DNA from: Isochrysis galbana
Lineage: Eukaryota; Haptophyta; Isochrysidales; Isochrysidaceae
Assembly: GCA_018136815.1 (NCBI GenBank)
Contig: CM030936.1
Location: 516,831 to 580,830, forward strand
DNA: 64,000 bases
Reading direction: 5' to 3'
The notes beneath the pieces were generated by a model. It saw nothing but the letters and a program-made list of their open reading frames with translations. It was not told where the DNA came from and searched no databases. This document shows positions 39,001-49,322 of this stretch, one piece after another; position 1 is the first letter of the stretch, and each line of letters opens with the position of its first letter. Made by a program: the position numbers and the translations under genes.

Positions 39001-42000
39001 GGAACTTCGCATAGAACTGGCCCAAGTGAAGCTTCAGCTGCCGGTGGTTGCAACGAAAGCTGCGAAACTCGACGGACTGTGTAGCCCGACACTTGTGGCT
39101 ACCGACTCATCAGAGCCTTGGGGAATTCCTGCAGTCGCCTTGGCTGCTCGAATCGATGCAGTGGGATCGGATGCGCCGGCTGCGAATTTGAAGAGTGCAA
39201 CCCCCGACCGATCTCCCACAGAGGACACCGATGCCGCAACAGCTCTCGACGCCGTGACTGCAGAACGGGAGGCTCTCAAAGCTGAGCTTGAAGTCTCAGT
39301 GCACGAGATGCAACTGACAAAACAGCGGTTGGCTGACTGCCAACGCGAGCTTGCGTCGTGTCGTACGGAGCTGAAATCGGCCTTGGAGCGGGCGACTATA
39401 GCGGCAGAGGAGGCTGGTCGAGCTGCAGCGGCGGAGGCGGCAGCAGCACTTGCGCGTGCAGCAGAGGAAGCGCAGGCCGAACTCGCCTTCCGCATGGAGG
39501 AGGCCGAGGCCGAGCTAGAAGCGGTTGCCACAAAACAGGCGCAGTCCGCTGCCCGAGCGGCACGTGCTGAGACGGCGCTCGCTGCGGCTGAGGGATCTTT
39601 GGGGCGGCAAGCAGCCGAGGCGTTCGTCGTGCAAATCCTGCTCGGCGGTGAAGTGTCCGCCGCCGACGAAGCTTTGAGCGCGGCAAATGTCCACATAGTC
39701 GAGCTCGAGATTCGCTCCCGGCATGCAGAGGAGGAGCTTGCCACGATTGAGGCTCGGGCAAGGACGGAGGAGTCCCATGCGGAGCTGGCCTTAGTGCGCG
39801 CGGCTGAGGCTGTGGCGGCCTGTGCGGGCGCCGAGGCGGCGAGAGTTGCACTTGCAAAACAGCTCGCAGTCGCCGAGGCCGAGCGCGAGGCGATGGCGGC
39901 AGCATCGGAGGAGGCTCGAGCGGTGGCAGCGGCTGCAGAGACCGCACGCGAGGCGGCGACTGCTCGCGCAGCTGCGGCTGAACAGGACGCTGCAGAGGCT
40001 AGAGCGGAGGCAGAGGCGATGGCGCTAGAGCACGAGGCAGCGCTTGAGGAGCAGCGACGGGTGCTGGCCGCAGAGGAGGCGGATGCGCTCAGTGCCTTGA
40101 GCGAACAGTGCGGGCAAGAGCAAGCGGCCGCGCTGAGGGCTGCTCGTGCGGAGGCAGCAGCGGCAGCGCAAGCGAGCGAGGCGGCCGCGGCCGAGGCTGT
40201 CTGCATGGCTGAGACCCGAGCCGCCACGGAGCAAGAAGCAAGGCTGGCGGCGGAAGCAGCTACGGCAATTGCGAGGGCTGAAGTGGAAGAGGCGCAGCAG
40301 GCCGCTGCAAGCGCAAAGGCGGAAGCGACAGCGCTCCGTCTAGCGCTAGCCGATGCCCGCCGCAGTCTCGACGAGTGTCGTCAGGACCTCGCTGCTGCTC
40401 ACCTTGCGCGACAGGAGGCGGACGCTGAATCGCTCGAGACGGCGCGCCGAGTCCGTGGAGAGGCGGACGCCTCGCGTGCGTCAGCTATCGCAGCTGTGCG
40501 GGAGCAGGCGAGGTCGCACCTGCACGAGGCGCTCCGACGCGCCAAAGCCGCGCATGAGTCCGCTATGGCGGAGGCGCAAGCCGCAGCGCGCGCAGAGGCG
40601 ACTGAGGAGGCGGAGTCCGCAGCCGAAGAAGCGTTGGGTGCAGCAGTGGAGGCGGAGGCGGAAGCGAGAGCAGAGGCGCAAGTCGAGGCCTTGGCCCGGC
40701 ATGAGGCAGAGACGAGGGCGGTGGTGCACGGGCTGACTCTGGCGAGCGCACTTGCGGAGGCGGAGGCGGAGGCGGAGATGGCGGCCGCCAAGGCTCGCGA
40801 TGACGCTGCGGCGGCCGCGGCACATGCTGCCGAATTAGTCAAGACGGAGGCGGAGCTCCAGCTGTCCTCCCTCCGCACCGAGGCGGCTGCCGAGCTGGCG
40901 AGGCTCGACGAGCGGCGCAAGGAATCGGAGGAAGCGGCGATTGCTGCGGCGAAGGAGGTGGTCGCTCTTAGAAGGGAAATGGCGGACGCCAATGTTAGAT
41001 GGGAGGCCGCGCTCCGCGAGGAGAAGATAGCTCTATCCATCCTCAAGGTCCAGTTGGAGAAGGAGGAAGAGACGCGTGGGGAGGCTATGGCGGTGGCTAG
41101 TCAGGCGAGCAAGGCGAGAGAGGCGGCAGCAGCTAGCGAGGCACGTGCATCATGCGCTGAAGCGCGCGCGATGGAAGTGGAGTCCGCGCTTGCAGCAGCG
41201 GCCGAAAGGATAAATGCGGCGGAACGAGCAGCGGTAGAAGCTTCAAGGGCTGCGGATGCGCTTGTCGCAGAGGCCATTGAGAAGGTGGAAACACACGCCG
41301 CACATCGATATGCAGAGGAGCGCCATGCTGCGGTCACGGCCGCGGCACTCGAATCCCGCCGCCTAGCTCTTGCCACTGTGGAGGGCGAGGTGGTAGCGGC
41401 ACGACGCGCAGCAGAGGAAGCTGCCGAGTCGNNNNNNNNNNNNNNNNNNNNNNNNNNNNNNNNNNNNNNNNNNNNNNNNNNNNNNNNNNNNNNNNNNNNN
41501 NNNNNNNNNNNNNNNNNNNNNNNNNNNNNNNCGGCTCAAATCGCAGCTTGCAACCCTGCGGCAAGAGCACGCCCGAGAATTAGCTGAGGCGGCAGCCGAG
41601 GCAGAGCGGAAAGCCGAAGCGGCAGTCAAGGCTGCCTCGGAGGCGAAGGCGGAGGCAAGGGCAGAGGCGGCGGCGGCGGCAGAGTCGATGGCGGCGCTGA
41701 AGGCGGCGAGGGCACAAGGGTTCGACGAAGGCAAGGTTGCGGCGGCGGCGGATTCCACGGCGAAATCGCGTGAAGCCCGACTTGCAATTGGGACTCTTCA
41801 ACGTGAGCTTAAGCAAGCTGAGGACGACATCGCGGGCTTGCGCGCTGCTCGAGCGGGGCTGAGTGCTGCGCGCGAGGATGCAATAGAACGCATGGAGTCG
41901 GCCCAGAAGGCGGTCGAGGCCGCACGCGTAGAGGCCGCCATAGCTGTTGCCCAGCACGAGAAGGCGGTGGCGGTGGCGAGGTCCCAGGCGCAGGCCGCGC

Positions 42001-43460
42001 AGGCCGCACGAGTGGCGCACCTCGAGGCACTAGTCGAGGAAGTGAGCCGCAGGGCAGCAACGCTATCGCGCCAGGTTGAGGCCGCCGAGGTGGCAACTGC
42101 CGAAGCGAGAAGCGCCGTGGCAGCGGCCAAGGTGGCGGAGGCATTGGCCCGCTCTGCGGCCGCAGACTCTAGCGTGGAGACCGAAGCGTGCATGGCCTCG
42201 GCGCGTACCCAAATCGCGGTCCTCGCGGCTGAGTTGTCGTCGCTAGAGCGCATGCCGCCCACTCGGCCGCCCATTGATTCACAGCGGGCTGATGCCGGCA
42301 CCAACACGACAACAGGTGCTCCGGCCCAAGTTGCGGCACGCCTGCCGCGTGCCTTGGCTGCGGAGATCTCTCGGCTACGCTCGGAGGTGGCTGCCGCAAC
42401 CCGTGAGGTGGAGTTGGCACGAAAGGAAGCGGAAGAAATCCGGGCGCGCGCGGAAGCCGATCGCCGAGTGGCCAAACGACAAGTCGCGAGTGTGCACCGT
42501 GCAGCGCGTCGTCAGATTGAGGCGGTCCGCGCCATCGAATCGGGGCGTGCCCGTATGGCGGAGACAAGGGCGGCACAGCTGAACGCAATGCTCGAAGATT
42601 TACAGGCGTCGCGGCAGGCGCTCCTAGCGCCTGTAGCGCTGCCTAGGGCGGCAGGCGCGCTCGCCGGGGGCGATATTGTCTCGCAGTCGGGCATGAATAC
42701 CAACACCCCATTGCTTTCAGCGACAGCTTCCGCCGACGAGTCCCTTGCTAACCCTAGCTTGCAGTCGGAGCGAGCGTTCCAAGACGGTGGGTCTCAGGTA
42801 GCACGTGGGGAGAAGGCGGCCGTGCCGGCAGCTGTGGACCCAGCCTCGCCTTGGACGCCCCCGCCGCCACCATTTCTGCCTACGGAGACTGTAGGCCACG
42901 AGATGGGTGATGGCAGCCGGAGCTCCCTTGGACAGGCAGAAGCTACTGGAGATGCGTCGACTGAGCACGACGTCCAACTCGCTGTGCCACACGAGTCGCT
43001 GCCCGCAGGGCCGCTACCTCCGTTGAGCCCCAACTCCCTCTTAGCCCCCGGCGGCGCCTTGCGTAGTGTGGAGGATTACGCTCGCACAGCTCGCTCGGCA
43101 CAGCTAGACGATTTGCGTGGCGTGCGTATACAGCTACGGCGAGCAGCAGAGCGGCAGGCTGAAACAGACCGTTGCCAGCGACAGCGCGAGGCGATCCTTG
43201 CACGTCGACAGCGGCGCCAAGAGGCCATCTTGGCAGTGCTCATGCGGCGCGCAAAGGAGATGGGTCTTGATTTTGAGGAATTGGCGCTCCTCACGTCCAA
43301 GGAGGCGCTCAAGCCCACGGATTCGGAAGTGGAGCGTGTATCTACATTTGAGGACTATGTCGCAATAGGAGCCGTTCGTTGCGGTAGACCCGTCGTCTCG
43401 TGCGTAGCTGCCTCCTCGCCTCCGATCCCCGCCGCAGCGCTTGCCAACGGATCGCCCTAA
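33015..43460 (+). CDS. Giant Ala/Glu-rich coiled-coil protein
   Basis: Three exons by phase: 33015-34520, 34698-34864, 35080-43460, with GT-AG introns of 177 and 215 bp. The last exon crosses a 100-N gap (41432-41531); the frame on the two sides fits only if the true gap differs from 100, so about 3,300 residues are visible and the full length is unknown. The first ~320 residues are disordered, acidic and Pro/Gly-rich (EEEEEEEGYG, GVFGGGGGV). From RLREQLSRARAQLHAARLE onward the protein is almost continuous heptad-like coiled coil rich in A, E, R and L. The C-terminal ~250 residues return to low complexity and end with a basic helix RQRRQEAILAVLMRRAKEMG and a short tail. An 82-residue block is tandemly duplicated (36224-36715). 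No motor or enzymatic domain was found. A structural, cytoskeletal or centrosome/basal-body role is conceivable but not shown. The start is the first ATG, immediately after the pyrimidine leader. Confidence 0.8.
36224..36715 (+). repeat. 246-bp in-frame tandem duplication
   Basis: Two units, 36224-36469 and 36470-36715, encode HEVAAVASEAAAAMEEAEAA and onward to EVDARELSQRA / EVDARELSRRA. They differ at only a few bases (YGRTSKEN against FGHTGKEN), so the duplication is young. The length is divisible by three and keeps the coiled coil in frame. Confidence 0.9.
41432..41531. other. Assembly gap (100 N)
   Basis: A run of exactly 100 N within the coiled-coil exon. The round number suggests a placeholder of unknown true length. 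The reading frame on the right side starts RLKSQLATLRQEHARELAEA. Confidence 0.98.
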
Positions 43461-43617
43461 CTGCATCTGGTGGCGGGCCCTGCGTAGCAGGCGCGCTATG
43501 GCTTGTCTTGCACTACGCATCCGTGCTTAGCGTGCCCATCTCCAGCGGCGTCTCGCAAGCTCTTGCCGTTGCGCAAGCTGATATCATCTTAATATGATAT
43601 TATTGAAACTCTTAAAC

Positions 43618-43715
43618 ACTTCTCGATATCCTCACCACACGCGCGGCCCTGCACAACCTTTCCGCAGCCACGCTCGCGTCCCTTCCCGCTCCTTCCACCT
43701 GCCTTGCGGCTCGTG
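43618..43715 (-). repeat. Dispersed repeat A, partial inverted copy
   Basis: The reverse complement matches 12960-13060 and 48260-48345: GAGCCGCAAGGCAGGTGGA and a GTTGTGCAGGGCCGCGCG-like end. Confidence 0.55.
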
Positions 43716-43734
43716 CACTACGTACGGGTAGGGG

Positions 43735-43990
43735 CTCGGTGTATATGCTAATAGTAACCTAAAACATCGCTAAGCGTTAGTACCACTACTCCCGCACGAG
43801 CCAGGTACTATCACGACACCCCTCAGCGCACCTGCCCGTACGCCTTGACGTGTGTTGACACTATAGACACATACGCACCCCTTCGAATCTCCCCCCTCGC
43901 AAACCCCTGGCTCCCATTATAACCCCCCACAAGTCAAGTTAAATTAAATTACGAATGTTATATCCTAGCCACCCCCACTAGCTAATTGGG
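43735..43990 (-). repeat. Repeat C internal and terminal module, inverted copy
   Basis: The reverse complement of 43735-43935 matches the central block of the insertion at 30900-31110 (GGGTGTCGTGATAGTACC, GCGTACGGGCAGGTGCGCTG, TTATAATGGGAGCC). It is followed by GTTATATCCTAGCC and CCCACTAGCTAAT, which match 29906-29935. Confidence 0.65.
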
Positions 43991-44080
43991 CGGCGAGCCG
44001 CTTCGGCCACCCGTCGATCGTCCGCCTCCTCCTCTCCGCGCGCCCCTTGGACATCGACATTGTCTAGATTGCCGTCGACC

Positions 44081-44578
44081 ATGGCCACCGACGACGAGGA
44101 CTCGGAACTCGCTTCTTTCTGCATCACCCTCGCCCCTTCTCGTGGACGCGCCCTCTTCGCGAGGGGCCTCTACCTGGAGCACTGCATCACCCCCTCCAGT
44201 CACGCCCTTGCGCTCCGCCTCCTCGCCACGGGCTGGTTCTACCACCCCAAACGGACGGAACCGTCGGTCCTCGCCCACCACCCACCCGCCCCACGCGTGC
44301 CACTCGAGCACATCACCTTCACGCCCAACCCACGCGCCTACTTTGAGCCCTGCGATGTCTGTGACGGCCCTGTCCGACCACCCGCCCCGTGCATGAACTG
44401 TGGGGCCACCAACTCGAGTCGCAACCCATGCCATCCAGCGCCAACTGCCAACTGCATGACCTCCGCTCGAGCGGGGCGCGCACATCCCTCCCCCCCCCCC
44501 TTCCCCCCCCCCCCCTCGTTCGGCCAGAGGGGTTGTGTCGTTCGGAGACCCGGTGCCGGAGGCGTCCGCGTACGGTGA
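44081..44578 (+). CDS. Hypothetical protein with CxxC-x9-CxxC motif
   Basis: A 165-codon frame starting at ATG 44081 (MATDDEDSELASFCITLAP). It contains an apparent folded stretch RALFARGLYLEHCITPSSHA and a four-cysteine site CDVCDGPVRPPAPCMNCG that could bind zinc, then ends in a low-complexity Pro/Ser tail. No family recognised. Directly downstream, in another frame, lies a copy of the repeated block also found at 12420-12540, and repeats surround it. It could belong to a mobile element rather than the host. Confidence 0.4.
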   Translation: MATDDEDSELASFCITLAPSRGRALFARGLYLEHCITPSSHALALRLLATGWFYHPKRTEPSVLAHHPPAPRVPLEHITFTPNPRAYFEPCDVCDGPVRPPAPCMNCGATNSSRNPCHPAPTANCMTSARAGRAHPSPPPFPPPPSFGQRGCVVRRPGAGGVRVR

Positions 44579-44795
44579 AACGAGTCTCATGGTGCAAGTG
44601 CGCCGAGCAGCTGGCAAACTCTGGATGGAGAACCAGAAGGCCGTCCTCGCACGCATCACGGACCTCGCCACCCAGGATCAGCCAAGCGACATGGTCGCCT
44701 GCCAGCAAAAAAAAAACCCTTTTAAAATTCTCGCCTCGCGCGTGGCCATGGGGCGTCGCGTCCTGAGCCTGAGTCAAAACAAAACTATCACATAA
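44566..44795 (+). pseudogene. Copy of the repeated ORF block, fused to repeat sequence
   Basis: Reads ETSLMVQVRRAAGKLWMENQ, LARITDLATQDQPSDMVACQ, parallel to the block at 12420-12540. The similarity ends at an A-run (44707-44716), after which the frame runs into unrelated sequence. Changes between the copies are mostly conservative at the protein level, which suggests this was once a translated sequence. Confidence 0.45.
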
Positions 44796-44799
44796 CAGT

Positions 44800-45250
44800 C
44801 TGGGTCAAAACAAAACTATCACATGGCCCTCTTTTGACGGAACGCGACTTCAATTCCTTTCCTCTCCCTCACTTCCCGCCTTGCGGCAACTCCCCTCGTG
44901 CTCTACTTGGGGCTCGGGTCGTGGGGGGGGGCCGGGTTGGACAGGGTGCACTGGCCCCTAGTGGTCGGTTCACACCTTTCTCCTTTGCCTCTTGGTAGCC
45001 CGTTTTTTTTTCGCTGTGGGCTGTGGATGTCGCGACGTTGGTGGGTTGTCTACGCTCGTGGTTTTTTTTTTGCCCTCGCGGTTCGCGGGGGTTTGGTCGG
45101 GGGGGGGATGTGTCTATGTGTCTCGGCCTCAGGCGAGTCTTTCGGCGATGCCGATTGCTTCCGCCACTAGGCCGAGGTTGTCGTTCATTTTTAGCCTACC
45201 TTTGTCGTCCTCTATAAACATTGGGGTGCAGAGTTCTATCGGTTTTTTGA
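44800..45250. other. Repeat debris, no gene recognised
   Basis: A tandem copy of CAAAACAAAACTATCACAT at about 44776-44823. CTCTTTTGACGGAACGCGAC at 44829-44848 also occurs near 12732. About 44850-44925 resembles repeat A inverted. T-runs follow at 45004-45013 and 45061-45070. Confidence 0.5.
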
Positions 45251-46087
45251 GTGCTTAGGTTTCCTGCCCTGGGCCGCCATGCGAGTGCGCATTGGGCGGT
45301 GCGAGACTACACGAGCATGAAGCGGGCGCTGCTATGGGTGCGTATGCACGAACACGCCACGGGGGGCAAAACCAACGAAGCCAAATTCCAAGGGATCCGT
45401 ATGGGCTCGCAGAGGATACAAAAGCCGCCATGGGATATGCGGAAATACAATTGGATAGAAAACGATCAATACCTCACCATACTAGGTGTCCCACTGGGAG
45501 CCCCGGAAGCCCTCAAACCCTTCTGGAAAAAACTCGCAGATAAAATAGACGCCAAGGCAGCACGGCTGGCGCCGGTAGCACGCCATATGACCATATTCGG
45601 TAGAACTAACATAACGAACTTTATAATATATGGCACGCCGCGATACTGGGTACAAACACTAGCAGCCCCTAAATGGTTTCATGGGAGAATCCAAAGAGCA
45701 GCGGATAGAATTCTATGGGAAAGCCCATACACCGGGAAGAACACCAAATGGGTAAAGCACCCGCACTACCCCCTAAGCAACACGAAGAGCTCTTCGTGCG
45801 CATTGGGAACCGGCCTCCTGCACTGGACGGCGCACGTCAAGGCGCTACAAGCGAAATGGATACTAAACTACTTAAACGCGAGAAAAGCGATATGGAAACA
45901 CGCGCTAGACGCGTGGTTCTGTCGCACCGGACTCGGCCGCGGCGCCGTCCTCTCCACGATACCCCCCAAGACGCTCACCCGGAGTATAAGGGGGAACCCA
46001 GCACTACGGATAAAGGGGTTCGGTTCTTTACCCCAATTTCTACATTGTACCCCAAACTTGCAGCAATGGGATGGAGCACTTATTTAG
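45251..46087 (+). pseudogene. LINE reverse transcriptase C-terminal region (truncated)
   Basis: A 278-codon frame with the layout of the region after the RT palm in non-LTR elements: HEHATGGKTNEAKFQGIRMG, YLTILGVPLG, a GRTNITNFIIYGTPRYWVQT block, the IQRAADRILW helix, and ALQAKWILNYLNARKAIWKH. The catalytic RT part is absent, so this is 5' truncated. It stops at 46087 (LQQWDGALI). The zinc-finger end of the same family resumes at about 47520 after unrelated sequence. The first ~20 codons may be fused flanking DNA. Confidence 0.75.
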
Positions 46088-47079
46088 TGGTGGAGGCTAA
46101 GAAATTTGATTCATAGGTCTATTATGATGTGATCTACAATACCTCTACGGGCATCAACGCCCAACTCGCTCGTCACGCACGATTTTAAAGCAACATTTTG
46201 AACTCCACTTGGACACGGACGTCTCCCCGGGGTATGGAACGCTACAACACAAAATTGCACACCGCTCGCCACATCAGCGAAAAGAGGCAGCGCCCCTCGC
46301 TGGACTGCATCCAACAAGTCATACAAGCATACTCCAGCCAAATCACACACCTGAAACGCCGCCAAACTTGCCCCCCAACACACCCAAATACACAGATCGC
46401 AGGGCCTTGTCGTTGCTACGAGTACAGATACGCATTGCGGACCTGCGAGCGATGGGGACGCGTGGGAAGGGTAAATTTGACCGGACCTCTTGGGATATAC
46501 CCATATATGACCACGGGAGCGGGTTTGGTGAAGTGGCAACGCGCGATGCGCCGCAGAGGGTGCAGGACGGCGCAGCGTCCACACGGCAATCCCCCGCTCT
46601 GGAGAGGGAAATGGGCCTGAGGGCAGGTGGACGCGCGCGTACCGCGGAAAAGTGGGTGGGTTGGGCGCACCTATGCATCTTCTGGCCATGTGCCCCGAGT
46701 TTGGAGGTTTCTCCCACGGATTCAACCGCGGGAGCAAAAAGGGGTACTGGCCCCAACCCAGCCATGGCGGCGCTGCGAGGCCGAAATCGGAGGGCCGTCC
46801 AATGATGCAGAATTCTGGTATGAGCCGATCAACTTTTCTCGTAAACATTCTTTAACAGTACAATGGTTTTGTTTTTAATTTTGTTTTTACCAATTTTTCG
46901 AGTCTTAGACCCACATAGCCATTATGGTTGGTCATAGCTCGCACGGCACCCTGAAGCCATGACCCCCTGCGACTATCCTTAGCTGCATTTGTAACTCTTG
47001 ACAGGCATGGCAACCCTAATTTGCTCACAAACAGCTGTCTGACGTCAGCTCACTGCGATCAAACAATAGGTACACCATT
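46088..47079. other. Undetermined sequence between LINE pieces
   Basis: Open frames on both strands at 46198-46850 without recognisable family. An AT-rich stretch (TTTTGTTTTTAATTTTGTTTTT) lies at 46865-46890. This may be part of a second element inserted in the LINE copy. Confidence 0.45.
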
Positions 47080-47460
47080 TCATTCACTATCACACTCACC
47101 GCAACTCATCTCCTCAACAGGGCAGTCATCCACTTGATCACCATCAATGGAACCGACTGTGCGGCGGCGCTTCGGCCCGCAGAAATTACGGCCGTTCTTA
47201 CCTTTGGGGTACCAATTTGGGCGCTGACGATGCTTCTCGAGACAATCGTAGTACCTCACGACTCCTTTGTGTTTTGTCTCCGGAGGACAGAGAGGGACAA
47301 GGCTGTGAGGCGCTACTGAGCAATCTGAGCAAGCCCAGATTGTGTTCTTGCGGTCACATATGATGCACCGCTGCTGCTTGCCGCCCACGTAGCCATCGAG
47401 CATTTTGAACTTGGTGAGGTAGTGCGAGCAACCATCGGACGAGTACAGTGATGATGAGCA
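47080..47460 (-). pseudogene. PiggyBac-like transposase C-terminal zinc-ribbon remnant
   Basis: The minus-strand frame ending at 47080 contains MLDGYVGGKQQRCIICDRKN, WACSDCSVAPHSLVPLC and YYDCLEKHRQRPNWYPKGKN. The spacing C-x2-C ... C-x2-C ... LC ... C-x3-H resembles the cysteine-rich tail of piggyBac/DDE_Tnp_1_7-type transposases. The catalytic part is missing; upstream of about 47460 the frame runs antisense through the LINE fragment. It looks like the 3' end of a DNA transposon lodged in the LINE copy. Family assignment is by motif memory only. Confidence 0.45.
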
Positions 47461-47499
47461 AGTTGAAGTTGGTGACGATGCGGGCGCGTTCGAAGGCGT

Positions 47500-48049
47500 T
47501 GAACTTGGTACACGGAACCGGTTCACGACAGCAGCCACCACGAAATGTAGACTCTGCGGAAAATACCGCGAAGACTCGACACACCTAGCCAGATGCTCCT
47601 CCACGGTTCGGATATTCCAAACCATAGAGGCCGTGGCGGGGTTCACCCCCGCGTGCGACAGATCGACAAACCAGAAGCTCAAAGACAGACTATTCGCATA
47701 CCCGAACACACCGACACCCGATAGCCTTAAAGCCCTCTACCTGATAGCATGGAGATACATAATAGGCGACTTCTACAGAGTAGAATTCGACCAATACTCA
47801 TTCCACCACGTGCCGGTCATCGAAAGAACCTTGAGCAGGTTCACGGTCCTCGTCAGAGGCCTTGGGCCCCCTAACGGAACCTCGAACGCGCGCACAAACA
47901 AGGCCTCCCAGGGCAGAAAGCCGAAGATCAAGACCCCACGGGAGCTCAGCACCCCCGTATACAAAACCAATCAAAAAGGAAACCTAGTCATGAGTGTAAA
48001 TCTGAAGCTGGTAGCACGAGCGCTCGACATGGTGGAGCGGCTCGCCTAA
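47500..48049 (+). pseudogene. LINE ORF C-terminal zinc-finger region (second piece)
   Basis: An open frame from about 47512: NRFTTAATTKCRLCGKYRED, STHLARCSSTVRIFQT, LKALYLIAWRYIIGDFYRVE, SQGRKPKIKTPRELSTPVYK, GNLVMSVNLKLVARAL and stop at 48047-48049. It aligns block by block with 29520-29871 plus 31710-31962 and with 61738-62390 (minus). This is the best-preserved 3' end of the family here. It is separated from its likely upstream part (45251-46087) by ~1.4 kb of other sequence. Confidence 0.7.
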
Positions 48050-48099
48050 AAACGAGCGCTCCCTCAAGGCGCACCGCCTCCCACCCGGTTGGCACCCAC

Positions 48100-48375
48100 G
48101 GCAGACGCTCCATACATCAGACGCCTGACACCCGGCACGAAAAGGAATACGACGAAACCGGTAGCCCGGCGGCGTAGAAGGAAGGAGAGCGCTAAGCCGT
48201 CGGGGACCGGTACACACCGTCTGCCACTGGAAACCCACTTCACCCAGCCCCTAGGTAGAGCACGAGGGGACGCGCCGCAAGGCAGGTGGAGGGGTGGTAA
48301 GGAAAGCGGGCGAGGCTACAGGGAGATTTCGCAGGGTCGCGCGCGCGGCGAGATTTTTAAGAAGTTTTTTTTACA
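48100..48375 (+). repeat. Dispersed repeat A, copy 2
   Basis: Matches 12823-13085: AACCGGTAGCCCG, CGGTACACACCGTCTGCCAC, CCAGCCCCTAGGTAGAGCAC, GGTCGCGCGCGCGGCGAGAT and a T-run. It starts about 50 bases after the LINE stop codon, so repeat A may be the LINE 3' untranslated region or a SINE sharing it. Confidence 0.75.
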
Positions 48376-49322
48376 TCAAGTCGCATCGCATCACTTATCA
48401 CTTGCGCGCACCAACAACCTGCGCCTATACATCGCGCAAACAAAATTACACACAGATTAGCATTGATGCCAATCGCACGGCGCCTCCTCATAGGAAAGAT
48501 GGGTGGAACGCCGGGAACGGGAGGCAAAGAAATGGGAGCACCTCATCCATCGCCGACATCTTCTCGTGTTTGAAAGCATCATCAGGGTAATCGAACAATG
48601 CCGCAGTAAGGGATCCCGATGGCATGAGCATCGTTGCGTCCATAGTTGGGTGCGGATAGGCGAAGGAGCCCCGAGCAGACGGAAGCGAAAGGCTGATGAG
48701 GGAGTACACAGACTCCCTGAGAGATGGAGCTAGAAGTTTGGGGAGAAACTGTGGATATAGCTAGCAGTGCGCCATACGCCTTCAAAGCAACAGAGCATGA
48801 CCCAAGGTAGGGATCTGGCATGAATCCGCCGGCATTCGGTGAGAAACTTCCGCATTCAGGCATGGGATATGGGGCTGGTACTCGCGTTTCGTCTGAGCAA
48901 TCGTTCGGTACACGCCCTCCAACACTGACCGCCTCAATTTGGTTCGGGTACCGCGATATACGAATATAGCCGGACAAATGCACATTTGGGCAAACGACCT
49001 TTACTAACGAGCCGTCAGGCCACATTGCTGCGATGGGTCCCAATAGTTGTCGCACTCTAGCCGAGCCGTGTCCTCGGCAATCATGGTCTTGATCAGGGTA
49101 AAGTCGGACGTCGTTTGGACAGAAGGCGGCTCATAGCGGCCTGTGCCGCAGCCTGATTAAGGAGGCGGGCCGGCTGCCGCAAACAAGGATAGAAAGGACG
49201 CCATCGTTGCGGTCGCGTCGCCCCAATCGCATACAAGTGCGCAGGGGCCATGGGCGTGAAATGGCCATGCAAGGGACGCCATGACGACACGTTGGCACAG
49301 GTTGGATGCGAGGCCAGCTATT
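48376..49322. other. No gene recognised
   Basis: Overlapping short frames on both strands (the longest on minus at 48582-49055) without recognisable motifs. Part of it should be the 3' untranslated region of the kinase gene to the right. Confidence 0.5.

Noticed and set aside
35629-41046. Long minus-strand Ser/Ala-rich frames opposite the coiled-coil gene
   Set aside because: They are mirror frames of a GC-biased Ala/Glu coding strand with no independent motifs.
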